DNA of 64,000 nucleotides from Candidatus Fluviicola riflensis (GTDB lineage Bacteria > Bacteroidota > Bacteroidia > Flavobacteriales_D > Crocinitomicaceae): NCBI GenBank assembly GCA_002243285.1, contig CP022585.1:2468641-2532640 (forward strand), read 5' to 3'. The position numbers and the translations under genes were made by a program. The notes under the pieces were generated by a model. It saw only the letters and a list, made by a program, of their open reading frames with translations, searched no databases and was not told the origin of the DNA. Positions 8,201 through 16,456 of the stretch are shown piece by piece; within the stretch, counting starts at the first letter, position 1, and each line of letters opens with the position of its first letter.

Positions 8201-8227
8201 GGGCTTTCCAATGGGAAGCCCTTTTTT
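8201..8227 (+). terminator. rho-independent terminator
   Basis: Stem GGGCTTTCC/GGGAAGCCC with a short loop followed by TTTTTT, 25 bp after the stop of the T9SS protein gene. Confidence 0.9.
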
Positions 8228-8257
8228 GTTGGGTATTGTTTCATGCTATTCAACAAT

Positions 8258-8279
8258 AGCACGGGTTGCGTCCCGCGCT
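8258..8279. repeat. GC-rich palindrome, GCGGGATGCGTCCCGC family
   Basis: AGCACGGGT-TGCG-TCCCGCGCT, an almost complete inverted repeat lying between two converging genes. Related copies are at 10235, 21433 and 28566. Confidence 0.6.
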
Positions 8280-8305
8280 TACGCATGCGTTACAGTATGA
8301 TAAAC

Positions 8306-8337
8306 AAAAAACCCGTCCACCTAAGGCAGACGGGTTT
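8306..8337 (-). terminator. rho-independent terminator of the MuiA-like gene
   Basis: Stem AAACCCGTC/GACGGGTTT (8309-8317, 8329-8337), followed on the minus strand by a T-run. It lies about 20 bp past the stop of the gene ending at 8356. Confidence 0.85.
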
Positions 8338-8355
8338 ACAATTGATCTCCGGCTG

Positions 8356-10032
8356 TTATTGCAGGATAACCTCTTTGTCTTTGTTGTGTTTCACCCGGTA
8401 GCTGAAGTGAATTTTACGATTCTCTTTCGGTTTCATGTCAAATTCCCAGTTTAGGATACCAGTGACAGGATTGTAATTTGCTTTATCCAAATCGATTGGC
8501 TCAATGATGATGTCGGCGTTTTGAGTTACCGGCAACTGATCTTTCACAATCAACTCAATATTGGTCGATTTGAGGTTTTTGATTTCCAACTCATACGACA
8601 TAATGCGTTCTTTGGTGTTGCCTACAATTTTCTCCTTCATTTCTTTTTTCAACAACGTGCGTTTCACGATGATGTTCGGATCTTTGCCAAGGCTCAATGA
8701 TAAGGTATCGTCCATTGTTGTGGGATCAAGATAAGTTTCACCAATGTACGTTCCATCGAAGAAGATGTTGGCTGTTGCCGGAACCAATTGCAATTCATCC
8801 AGTTTCACAATTTGCGCTACCAGGTAAGCACTTGGATCCAGCTTAGGAACACTGATGTATTTGTAATTGGCGCTCAAATCAATATTTTTCACCAATACCA
8901 TGTGTTCTTCACCATCGCTTTTGATGGAATACGGTAAATCGATCTTAAACTCAGCTGAAAGCACCCGGTCGATCATCGTGGTGAAATCGCTTGAGGTCTG
9001 TGCATCAATCTCCAAATCTTCCTGCGCCCCCATTGCTCCTTTTGCTTCGCTAGACAATACCTGTGGCATCGGTGCATTGGAGTATGAATAGTTTGGTTGA
9101 TCATAATAAACAGCTGCCACGTAATAATCAACGTACCACGGATGGAGAACAGGACGTGTTTTGTTTTGATAAGGATTATTGGTAGAAACCGTTAAACGCA
9201 CATCGTCCCAGTCCTCACTCGTGTTTTGGCTCACGTGAGCTTTGTATGTCAAATTGATTTTGCCCGTTGCAATATCGCTTCGAAGATCGTACATCGGTAC
9301 CCAGCTTGCTCCTGAAACCAGGTAAGAAACCGTTAGTTTACCCGTTGCAGCTTCTTTGGCAGAAACGGTGATCATGATTTGGTGAACCGGCCCTTTCGGT
9401 TGTTCAGGCGCGCTGGAAGACTGGAAATTCTTCAAATCCTGCATCCGTGTGTGCATCCCGGAACGCTTGAAATCTTTTTCCGATTTACGACGATTCAATA
9501 CCAACATCTTTTTATTGAGCTCGTTCATTTTTACCTGGTAATAATCCACAGCTTGTTTCAGCAACTGGATCGAATCGTTGACTTTTCCCTGTCCTTTAAT
9601 GGCTCCGTTATTGGCCAAAATGCTCTTGGTAGCTGTCAAGACATCAATTTCATCCTGAATTTCGCGGATCTCATAATCCATGTTTGAAATCGAATCCTGC
9701 AACAGTTGAATGTCTTTTCTGATTTTCAACGGTAATCCTTCCAGCTTCACTACTACCGGTTGCGGATAGAACATGGAATATTTAGAATCGATGAGCACAA
9801 CATTTCCGGTTGCTTTTACCTGGAGGCTTTTCGGATCGATGTTCGGACTGATGCCTTCGATGACCAGTTGTGTGACTCCGGGTTTCACGGTGTAACTCGC
9901 TTTTCGGTAGACCTGTGCACCTTGTGTATATACCGTCACTTCTGAAATACTTGATTTGATGGTTTCTTTTTCTGTGGCGAATGTGCTAAGCGCAATACAC
10001 AAACAACCTGCTAAACCGATTACTTTTTTCAT
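8356..10032 (-). CDS. mucoidy inhibitor MuiA-family protein (DUF4140/DUF4139)
   Basis: 558 residues. Signal peptide MKKVIGLAGCLCIALSTFATEK, an N-terminal DUF4140 region (VTVYTQGAQVYRKASYTVKPG, about 30-125), a coiled-coil-like helix (about 100-180: LLQDSISNMDYEIREIQDEI and following), and a DUF4139 beta domain (about 210-558) with SYLVSGASWVPMYDLR. This order defines the MuiA family; an early report linked a member to mucoidy, but the biochemical role is unknown. Exported. It has its own terminator. On the minus strand AAATTTTG precedes the ATG by 5 nt, a possible -7 box. Confidence 0.85.
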   Translation of the reverse strand: MKKVIGLAGCLCIALSTFATEKETIKSSISEVTVYTQGAQVYRKASYTVKPGVTQLVIEGISPNIDPKSLQVKATGNVVLIDSKYSMFYPQPVVVKLEGLPLKIRKDIQLLQDSISNMDYEIREIQDEIDVLTATKSILANNGAIKGQGKVNDSIQLLKQAVDYYQVKMNELNKKMLVLNRRKSEKDFKRSGMHTRMQDLKNFQSSSAPEQPKGPVHQIMITVSAKEAATGKLTVSYLVSGASWVPMYDLRSDIATGKINLTYKAHVSQNTSEDWDDVRLTVSTNNPYQNKTRPVLHPWYVDYYVAAVYYDQPNYSYSNAPMPQVLSSEAKGAMGAQEDLEIDAQTSSDFTTMIDRVLSAEFKIDLPYSIKSDGEEHMVLVKNIDLSANYKYISVPKLDPSAYLVAQIVKLDELQLVPATANIFFDGTYIGETYLDPTTMDDTLSLSLGKDPNIIVKRTLLKKEMKEKIVGNTKERIMSYELEIKNLKSTNIELIVKDQLPVTQNADIIIEPIDLDKANYNPVTGILNWEFDMKPKENRKIHFSYRVKHNKDKEVILQ

Positions 10033-10098
10033 GGGATCAAAATTTTAACACAGTACCCATGAATCTGAAATAGGTTCAGCAATTGTTAAAATAAGGAA

Positions 10099-10128
10099 CA
10101 AAAAGGAGTCACCTTATTGAGGTAACTC
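10099..10128 (-). terminator. terminator of the TPR-ribH-glmM unit
   Basis: Stem GAGTCACCT/AGGTAACTC (10106-10114, 10120-10128; one mismatch) with a TTTTT run on the minus strand. It is the best terminator after glmM, about 150 bp past its stop. Confidence 0.65.
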
Positions 10129-10234
10129 TGCTCTTTTGTTTATGAAATGTGGGGATGAATGATTGTGCGGGAAGGGTGTTTTCCACCGAATGTGTTCGCT
10201 GTTTATTTCATGGTATTCAATAAACATGGAATAT

Positions 10235-10275
10235 GGCGCGGGATCTGCCTGAGGCAGACAAGTTGCCCCCGCGCC
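10235..10275. repeat. GC-rich nested palindrome at glmM stop codon
   Basis: Outer stem GGCGCGGG/CCCGCGCC (10235-10242, 10268-10275) encloses TGCCTGAGGCA. The outer arm includes the last base of the glmM stop codon. It belongs to the dispersed GCGGG palindrome family and may also act in termination or mRNA protection. Confidence 0.6.
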
Positions 10276-11657
10276 TACAGTGATTTAATTTCGTTGATGA
10301 TTTTATCTGCAAGGTCTGATGCCGCCTGTGCGTCTTTGCTTTCGGTGTACACGCGGATGATCGGTTCTGTATTGCTTTTGCGCAGATGGACCCATTCTTT
10401 GCCGATATAAATTTTCACACCGTCTGTTGTATCAACTTCTTCGTTTTCATAACGTTTTGCCATGGTTTGAAGAATTCCGTCGACGTCAATTCCCGGTGTT
10501 AATTCAATTTTTTTCTTTGCCATTTCGTAGTTTGGGTACGAAGCGCGCAAAGCGGTCATGGACATCTTTTTCTGTGCCAAATGAGTCAAAAACAATGCTA
10601 TTCCGACTAAAGAATCACGGCCGTAATGCAAATCAGGATAGATGATTCCACCGTTTCCTTCGCCACCGATTACAGCATTTACTGCTTTCATTTTTTCCAC
10701 TACGTTCACTTCACCAACTGCCGAGGCATGGTATTCACAACCATTTTCTTCGGTTATATCGCGCAACGCACGTGTGGAAGAAAGATTGGAAACAGTAGCT
10801 CCTTTTCGGCGTGAAAGAATGTATTCTGAAACCGCAACAAGCGTGTATTCTTCACCGAACATCGATCCGTCTTCGTTTACCAACGCCAAACGATCGACAT
10901 CCGGATCGACGGTAATACCCAAATCGGCACCAACTTCTTTGATCTTTTGAGAAAGTTCGGTCAAATGTTCTGGTAATGGTTCCGGATTGTGTGGAAAATG
11001 TCCGGTGGGTTCGCAGTACAATTCAGTTATTTGCGTCACACCCAATTTACGCAGCAACGCCGGAACAGCTATTCCACCGGTTGAATTGACAGCATCAACT
11101 ACAATTGAAAAACCAGCTGCAGTGATTGCAGGAATATTTACGTCATCTAACGCGAGAATAGTATCAATGTGGCGATCAATCGCCGTAGTATCGTTTGTTA
11201 GCAGACCTAAATCATCGACTTCCGCAAAATCAAAATCGCCGCTGGTTGCAATCGCAAGTAAATGCTCACCTTCGGCACCAGAGATGAATTCACCTTTTTC
11301 GTTTAGCAATTTCAGGGCATTCCATTGTTTCGGATTGTGGCTGGCGGTAAGGATGATTCCACCATTGGCTTTGTGATACGGAACGGCCATTTCTACGGTT
11401 GGCGTCGTAGATAAACCCAATTGCACCACATCAATTCCCAATCCGATCAGGGTATTAGTCACTAATTGGGAAATCATTTCACCTGAAATACGGGCGTCTC
11501 TTCCCACGACCACTTTTAGTCGTTGATTCGGGAACCGCAATTTCAGCCATGAACCGTAAGCCGCAGCAAATTGTACTGCGTCAATCGGTGTGAGCGCATC
11601 GCCGGGTTTACCGCCAATAGTTCCGCGAATACCTGAAATCGATTTAATCAGCGTCAT
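10275..11657 (-). CDS. glmM: phosphoglucosamine mutase
   Basis: 460 residues, an alpha-D-phosphohexomutase. It converts glucosamine-6-phosphate to glucosamine-1-phosphate for UDP-GlcNAc and cell-wall synthesis in the cytoplasm. The phosphoserine loop is TASHNPKQWNALK (Ser about 106), the metal loop DPDVDRLAL, the sugar-recognition loop GGEGNGG, and the C-terminal phosphate-binding motif RKSNTEPIIRVYTES. Asn-rich sugar loops and length fit the Bacteroidetes glmM-type enzyme, but phosphomannomutase/phosphoglucomutase activity cannot be excluded. It overlaps ribH by 14 bp. Confidence 0.88.
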   Translation of the reverse strand: MTLIKSISGIRGTIGGKPGDALTPIDAVQFAAAYGSWLKLRFPNQRLKVVVGRDARISGEMISQLVTNTLIGLGIDVVQLGLSTTPTVEMAVPYHKANGGIILTASHNPKQWNALKLLNEKGEFISGAEGEHLLAIATSGDFDFAEVDDLGLLTNDTTAIDRHIDTILALDDVNIPAITAAGFSIVVDAVNSTGGIAVPALLRKLGVTQITELYCEPTGHFPHNPEPLPEHLTELSQKIKEVGADLGITVDPDVDRLALVNEDGSMFGEEYTLVAVSEYILSRRKGATVSNLSSTRALRDITEENGCEYHASAVGEVNVVEKMKAVNAVIGGEGNGGIIYPDLHYGRDSLVGIALFLTHLAQKKMSMTALRASYPNYEMAKKKIELTPGIDVDGILQTMAKRYENEEVDTTDGVKIYIGKEWVHLRKSNTEPIIRVYTESKDAQAASDLADKIINEIKSL

Positions 11658-12165
11658 AACCCATTTTGTTTTTGAACGTGATTGACTGTTTCAGCCCGAT
11701 CATTTTCAGCAAGGTCACAGCGCATTCAACTCCTTTATTTCCATGCTTTCCACCCGCGCGATCAATTGATTGCTGTTCGGTATTGTCGGTAAGCAGGCAA
11801 AAAGAAAGCGGTTTGTTGTACTTTAAAGTTACATCCATGATTCCTTGTGTGGCTCCTCCGCAAACAAAATCAAAATGCCGGGTTTCTCCCTGAATCACCA
11901 CACCGATAGTGATCACGCCATCCGGATTGATCGTTTCCAAGAGCCATTGCGCTCCTAAGGGTAATTCAAACGCTCCGGGAACGTGATGAATCAGAATATT
12001 ATTTTCGCTTACACCATTCTCCAACAACGTATCTACGGCGCCTTTCAATAATTTGCCGGTGATGTGGTCGTTCCATTCAGAAACAACAATGCCGATCTTA
12101 AAATCGGCACCGTTTGGAATAGTATGTTTATCGTAAGCAGATAAGTTTTTGAGACTTGTTGCCAC
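11644..12165 (-). CDS. ribH: 6,7-dimethyl-8-ribityllumazine synthase
   Basis: 173 residues, slightly longer than typical (about 155) because of an N-terminal extension. It condenses 5-amino-6-ribitylaminouracil with 3,4-dihydroxybutanone phosphate, the penultimate riboflavin step. Family signatures: GIVVSEWNDHIT, VPGAFELPLGAQ (substrate loop), GVVIQGETRHFDFVCGG with the catalytic His, and C-terminal NKGVECAVTLLKM. It follows the TPR gene by 1 bp and overlaps glmM by 14 bp, so the three form one operon; other riboflavin genes are not in this window. Confidence 0.95.
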   Translation of the reverse strand: MATSLKNLSAYDKHTIPNGADFKIGIVVSEWNDHITGKLLKGAVDTLLENGVSENNILIHHVPGAFELPLGAQWLLETINPDGVITIGVVIQGETRHFDFVCGGATQGIMDVTLKYNKPLSFCLLTDNTEQQSIDRAGGKHGNKGVECAVTLLKMIGLKQSITFKNKMGYDAD

Positions 12166-12166
12166 T

Positions 12167-12808
12167 TTATTTCAGTTTTGTGTTTTTAGATCGTGCAATG
12201 AATTTCTCGATTGCTTTTTGTTGAGAGAACTGAGAGTAGTTATCGCGGATACGTTCGTACAATTCAGTCGCTTTCTCGAAATTTTTCAAATGTTCTGCAA
12301 CCAAAGCGGCTTTGAACAGGTATTCAGGAGTTGTTTTTTCGTTTTCGTTGGTTTCTGCAGCTTCGATGTATTTATCCATTGCATCCTGGTATTTGCCCAT
12401 TTCACTGTAACAATCACCCTGCAAACCGATCACACCAACTGCTGCGTACGTATCGCTTACCTTTACACCTTCTAATGTAGAAAGCGCTTTTTTGAAATTG
12501 CCTTTTGTCATATACTGACGACCGAGGATCAATTGAGCGTTTTCGCCACCAACAGTTCCGTCGTATTTTTTTACAACGCTTTCCAACTCAGCAATAGCTA
12601 AATCGGTAGAATCCTGAGAGGCAAGGTTCAATCCTTTAACATAAGCGCCTTTCGATTTGTCATTTTCAGGCCCGAAGATAAATTGCTTGTACACCAAATA
12701 CCCAACAAGTGCTACAACGAGAACTCCTATACCATAGGTAATCATTCGCAGTTGCTTGTTGTCTTTAAATTGTTGTTTCAGGTTATTGGTGCTGTTATTT
12801 TTTGCCAT
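12167..12808 (-). CDS. membrane-anchored tetratricopeptide repeat protein
   Basis: 213 residues from ATG 12808; an upstream in-frame ATG at 12832 is less likely because MAKNNSTNNLKQQF is the natural N-terminus and the promoter's -7 box covers the other. A single membrane segment (about 22-40, MITYGIGVLVVALVGYLVY) is followed by TPR-like helices (about 60-205). This is the layout of YfgM/Tol-Pal-type inner-membrane TPR proteins with a periplasmic domain; exact function unknown. It is first in the operon with ribH and glmM. Confidence 0.8.
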   Translation of the reverse strand: MAKNNSTNNLKQQFKDNKQLRMITYGIGVLVVALVGYLVYKQFIFGPENDKSKGAYVKGLNLASQDSTDLAIAELESVVKKYDGTVGGENAQLILGRQYMTKGNFKKALSTLEGVKVSDTYAAVGVIGLQGDCYSEMGKYQDAMDKYIEAAETNENEKTTPEYLFKAALVAEHLKNFEKATELYERIRDNYSQFSQQKAIEKFIARSKNTKLK

Positions 12809-12829
12809 CTGTTGTACGTTTAAGCGATG

Positions 12830-12859
12830 CAAAAATAATCTTTTTTTCCAATCGGCAAT
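12830..12859 (-). promoter_or_regulatory. promoter of the TPR-ribH-glmM operon
   Basis: On the minus strand ATTG, an 18-bp gap, and TATTTTTG (CAAAAATA on plus at 12830-12837). This fits the Bacteroidetes -33/-7 pattern and would give a leader of about 15-20 nt before the ATG at 12808. Confidence 0.55.
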
Positions 12860-13000
12860 TGAATTTTATTAACACCAAAGTGTCTAAAGCGCTTTGCTGA
12901 GCTTGAGTTTCTAAAGAAGCGCACGGCGAAACACATAGAGACTCTGATATGAGCCGTAAATTTCACCACATAGGAGGCACAACACTTACGCCGAAGCTTC

Positions 13001-13119
13001 AGCGAAGGAGCAAAGTTTTTTTAAAGGATAAACCTGTAAGATCACAAAGGTGATCAACCTAAATCTCATTTGTGATCTTTCTAACAAGTCAAACTTATCC
13101 ATTTCTTTGCTCCTTCGCT
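13001..13119. repeat. nested inverted-repeat element upstream of the B12 riboswitch
   Basis: Outer 15-bp perfect arms AGCGAAGGAGCAAAG (13001-13015) and its complement (13105-13119), then GGATAA/TTATCC (13026-13101 region), then a 10-bp inner pair AGATCACAAA/TTTGTGATCT (13039-13048, 13069-13078). The arms partly continue outward (GCCGAAGCTTCAGC and GCTGAAGC). It has no coding potential and looks like a MITE-like or REP-like element. The remainder of the 12860-13200 gap holds only sequences resembling this element. Confidence 0.7.
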
Positions 13120-13207
13120 ATGCACCTATGCTGAAGCTATGGCATAAGCTTCGGTGAAAGCGTTGTTCCTTTGTGGTTCAATACCTTTTGGGTGTTCTTT
13201 GTGTACT

Positions 13208-13238
13208 TTTAACTGACAAATAAAATTGTGTATCTTTG
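13208..13238 (+). promoter_or_regulatory. promoter of the cobalamin operon
   Basis: TTTA (13208-13211), a 19-bp spacer and TATCTTTG (13231-13238), a consensus -7 box. Predicted initiation is about 13243-13246, just upstream of the riboswitch P1 stem. Confidence 0.7.
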
Positions 13239-13255
13239 TCACGGTTTTAGGTTTC

Positions 13256-13500
13256 CAAACAAGATGTTTTCGAACTGATTGTGAGGAATTAATAGGGAAT
13301 TCGGTGTGAATCCGAAACTGTATCTGCAGCTGTAACCCTTGCCAAAGCTGTTTCAAAAAGTCACTGTTGGTGCATTACCGATGGGAAGACGAAACAGAAC
13401 TGAGGGGAGTCAGAATACCTGCCAAAACTTGTTTGAATGAAGACTTCAGATTAAAGTCGGTTTCATAATTGAGGTAGCGCGCACCTCAGTTCTGTTTCTC
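13256..13500 (+). ncRNA. cobalamin riboswitch with expression platform
   Basis: The aptamer spans 13256-13435, closed by an 8-bp P1 (CAAACAAG at 13256-13263 with CTTGTTTG at 13428-13435). Conserved elements are visible: AATAGGGAATTCGGTG, GTGAATCCGAAACTG, GCTGTAACCC, GATGGGAAGACG, and the B12 box GAGTCAGAATACCTGCC (13407-13423). Downstream, TGAGGT/ACCTCA (13470-13475, 13483-13488) can form a local hairpin. Alternatively 13484-13498 pairs perfectly over 15 bp with 13391-13405 inside the aptamer. The two pairings are mutually exclusive, as expected of an expression platform. No clear poly-U tail follows, so control of translation or of a distal structure is more likely than intrinsic termination. 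It should repress the downstream uptake genes when cobalamin is plentiful. Confidence 0.93.
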
Positions 13501-13548
13501 ATTTCTGATTTTTCATTTGCTTTTTTAACCTTTTAAAATGCGTAAGCA

Positions 13549-14508
13549 ATGAAAAAAACATTACTATCTCTGGCCATTTTGGCCGCATCCGGTGCTTTTG
13601 CACAAACAACAGTCACTTTTGATGACCTGACACTTGATACCAACTCTTATTGGAGCGGTTCCGACGGTTCGGGATCATTTGTGGCAAACGGTATTACATT
13701 TCCCAATGAGTATGACATGCAATGGAGTTACTGGTCGGGTGGATTTATTTATTCCAACTCGACAGACATTACAACTGCCGGTTATACCAACGATTTTAGC
13801 GCATATACCGGAATCGGTGCAGACGGAAGTGCCAATTACGGTGTGAACTACGGTGGAAATCTTGATTTCGTGACGCCACGTGTGTTGAGCAGTATCGATA
13901 TCACCAATACCACTTATGCCGCTCTTTCAATGCTGAATGGTGATTCGTTCGGGAAACAATTCGGATCGCCGAACAACGCAGCCGGAAATCCGGACGGAAC
14001 AAACGGAGAGGATTTCTTCCGCTTGCTGATCACCGGTTATGATGTCAACAATGATTCCATCGGAACGGTTACTTTTTACCTGGCCGATTACCGGTTTGCA
14101 GACAGCACACAGGATTACATTCTTGATACCTGGGAAACAGTCGATTTGAGTTCACTGGGAGAAGTTCGTTACCTTGATTTTGAATTGGAATCATCTGATA
14201 CAAACGCATTGGGGATTCTTACTCCGGGTTATTTCGCGCTGGACAACCTTATTTACGACGATGTTGCAGGCGTGGAAGAAAATCCGGCCCTTGCATTTAC
14301 TCTTTATCCAAATCCTGCCAACGGGCAATTTACCGTAAAAGGTACTGCAGGAACAATTACCGTACGTCAGGCTAACGGAACCACTATTCACACAGCTATC
14401 ACAAACGGATTCAGTACAATTGATTGTGCTTCATGGGCAGCGGGCGCTTACCTGGTTGAAGTAACGAATGAAAACGGTGTTTCAAGAAACACGTTCATGA
14501 AGAACTAA
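13549..14508 (+). CDS. DUF4465 secreted protein with T9SS sorting domain (B12-regulated)
   Basis: 319 residues. Signal peptide MKKTLLSLAILAASGAFAQ, a DUF4465-type beta-sandwich (about 20-240: TVTFDDLTLDTNSYWSG, GITFPNEYD, DFFRLLITGYD, YFALDNLIYDD), then a T9SS sorting domain (LYPNPANGQFTVKG to RNTFMKN). DUF4465 proteins recur in riboswitch-controlled B12 loci of Bacteroidetes, and I recall that a surface cobalamin-binding protein of Bacteroides (BtuH) is of this kind. Here the lipid anchor is replaced by T9SS attachment. Probably captures cobalamin at the cell surface and passes it to the receptor encoded next. First gene of the operon. Confidence 0.82.
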   Translation: MKKTLLSLAILAASGAFAQTTVTFDDLTLDTNSYWSGSDGSGSFVANGITFPNEYDMQWSYWSGGFIYSNSTDITTAGYTNDFSAYTGIGADGSANYGVNYGGNLDFVTPRVLSSIDITNTTYAALSMLNGDSFGKQFGSPNNAAGNPDGTNGEDFFRLLITGYDVNNDSIGTVTFYLADYRFADSTQDYILDTWETVDLSSLGEVRYLDFELESSDTNALGILTPGYFALDNLIYDDVAGVEENPALAFTLYPNPANGQFTVKGTAGTITVRQANGTTIHTAITNGFSTIDCASWAAGAYLVEVTNENGVSRNTFMKN

Positions 14509-14509
14509 T

Positions 14510-16456
14510 TTGAAGTTCCGCTTTACATATTGCCTTTTTTCAATTCTTGTCGTGTCGCCCTGCTTGTTTGGTCAGGGCGGCCCGACGGAATTGGATTCTG
14601 TAGAAGTAAATAATAACCGGTCTTCTGAGCTTAAAATAAGCCAGGAAATCCGGAAAGTTCGGATTCAGCGCCGTTTGGTAACCGATCTTGGACAATTAAT
14701 GAGTCTCTTTACCGGTGTTCAAACCAAAAGCTATGGCGGTTTGGGTGGTATGAAAACCGTCACGTTCAGAAGTTTGGGAGCGGGACATATCAGTGTTGTT
14801 TCCGATCATTTTGCGCTTTCACAAACACAAAGCGGCCAGGCAGATTTGGGGCAAATTCCGGTTGATTTTATCCATAAACTGGAATTGACCGGTTATAATC
14901 CGCTTTCGGTGAATTATCCCATTCATTCAAAACTGGCTGGGCAAATTATTGCTATCGAAACACGGCATGTTCAGAGAATCGATTCGTTTAGCGCCAATAT
15001 CGGAACGCAATTCGGATCGTTCGGACAACTGGATGGTCATGGCTTCGTGAGTAAACGCATTTCCAAATTTCAACTGGCTGGTTCCATGAAAGGAAGACGA
15101 TTTGATGGTGATTACCCGTTTTCGTACCTCAACGGACAAACTTCTACCAAAAGCACTAGAATAAACGGCGATTTGGTGGATGTATTCGGAACGGCATCAG
15201 TTTCTTACTTCTTCTCAAAAATGCAGAAATTGCATGCTTCTTACAGCGGTGCTTATTATGATAAAGGATTGCCAGGAGCAGTTGTTTTTTACAATGAAAC
15301 GGCCAATCAGCGGTTGTCGGGAAATAATCACCTGTTTACGTTGCGACATTCAGGAAGCAGCAACCGGTTCATTTACAGCTCGGGGGCTTCATTTCAGCAA
15401 TCAGAACTCAATTACGTGGATTCGAATTACCTGAACGCAGCGGGATTTTTGCACAGTCGTTTCATTTCTCATGAATCGACTGGAAACACACAATGGCGCT
15501 ATCATTCGCAAAACGACTCGCTTTCATTTTTGGTAGGCGCCGGAGTTCGCTACGAGCAATTGTTTTCGGAAGCATTTACCACGCCTCCTACCCGCTTTTC
15601 AACCGATCTTATTTCATCATTTCAATGGCTTTGGAAAGGTAATTTTTCAGCTCAATTGGGTTTGCAGGACATTCATGATATTCGTCCAACGCAAACAAAA
15701 CGTACAACAGTTTTGCTCCCTTCCTTCGAGTGGTCGATACGCCACAAAGGCTTTTCGTTCATTGCCGGATACCGTTATACTGTTCGGCAACCATCGTTTA
15801 ACGAGTTGTATTACAATCAGATAGGAAACGATAAACTTGTTCCCGAAAAAGCTCAATTGGCTTACACTGCGTTTGGGTATTATCGCAACTTTGGAGAAGA
15901 ATCAAACTGGTTTTACCAAGGTGTCGTCCAACCGTTTTATGTGCACGCAATCGATAAAATTCTTGCCATACCAACCAAAAACTTATTCATCTGGTCGATC
16001 CAAAACATTGGAAAATCAGACGCTTACGGCACAGAAATTCGTCAGTTTATTGAGTACCGAAAAAAAGATTTTTCAACATCTGTTAGACTGCAATATACAT
16101 TTCAGTATACAATCGATCTAAGTGATCCGACCGGTTCAAGCTATCGTGATTTACTCAGTTATTCTCCAATTCACGCCGGAACAGCAGAGTTCGATATTGA
16201 GATCAAGCATTGGGGAACCAGTTTATTGTTTACTTACCAGGGCGAACGTTATGCGTTGAACCAGAATATTCCTACCAATTTGCTGGAAGATTTTGTGTTA
16301 CTGGATTTGTCTTTTTTTTACAGAAGTACTTGGCGTGAACACCAAATCACTGCCCGTGTTGCCATCAACAATCTCACTAATAATTATTACAGTTATATCC
16401 GGTATTTTGTGATGCCGGGTACGAATGTTGCTTTTCGTTTGAGTTATGATATTTAG
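14510..16456 (+). CDS. btuB: BtuB-like TonB-dependent receptor
   Basis: 648 residues. It begins with a TTG codon at 14510, one base after the preceding stop codon; no ATG gives an intact signal peptide, and MKFRFTYCLFSILVVSPCLFGQ is a good one, so TTG is the likely start with translational coupling. A plug domain (about 40-150: LVTDLGQLMSLFTGVQTKS, GAGHISVV) precedes a 22-strand-like outer-membrane barrel with alternating aromatic strands up to the terminal FRLSYDI. There is no carboxypeptidase-like N-terminal domain. Position under a cobalamin riboswitch implies corrinoid transport across the outer membrane. Confidence 0.85.
   Translation: MKFRFTYCLFSILVVSPCLFGQGGPTELDSVEVNNNRSSELKISQEIRKVRIQRRLVTDLGQLMSLFTGVQTKSYGGLGGMKTVTFRSLGAGHISVVSDHFALSQTQSGQADLGQIPVDFIHKLELTGYNPLSVNYPIHSKLAGQIIAIETRHVQRIDSFSANIGTQFGSFGQLDGHGFVSKRISKFQLAGSMKGRRFDGDYPFSYLNGQTSTKSTRINGDLVDVFGTASVSYFFSKMQKLHASYSGAYYDKGLPGAVVFYNETANQRLSGNNHLFTLRHSGSSNRFIYSSGASFQQSELNYVDSNYLNAAGFLHSRFISHESTGNTQWRYHSQNDSLSFLVGAGVRYEQLFSEAFTTPPTRFSTDLISSFQWLWKGNFSAQLGLQDIHDIRPTQTKRTTVLLPSFEWSIRHKGFSFIAGYRYTVRQPSFNELYYNQIGNDKLVPEKAQLAYTAFGYYRNFGEESNWFYQGVVQPFYVHAIDKILAIPTKNLFIWSIQNIGKSDAYGTEIRQFIEYRKKDFSTSVRLQYTFQYTIDLSDPTGSSYRDLLSYSPIHAGTAEFDIEIKHWGTSLLFTYQGERYALNQNIPTNLLEDFVLLDLSFFYRSTWREHQITARVAINNLTNNYYSYIRYFVMPGTNVAFRLSYDI

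Noticed and set aside
13126-13356. 76-codon minus-strand frame (MKQLWQGLQLQIQ...)
   Set aside because: It lies across the promoter and aptamer of the cobalamin riboswitch on the opposite strand and has no conserved motif; a shadow frame.
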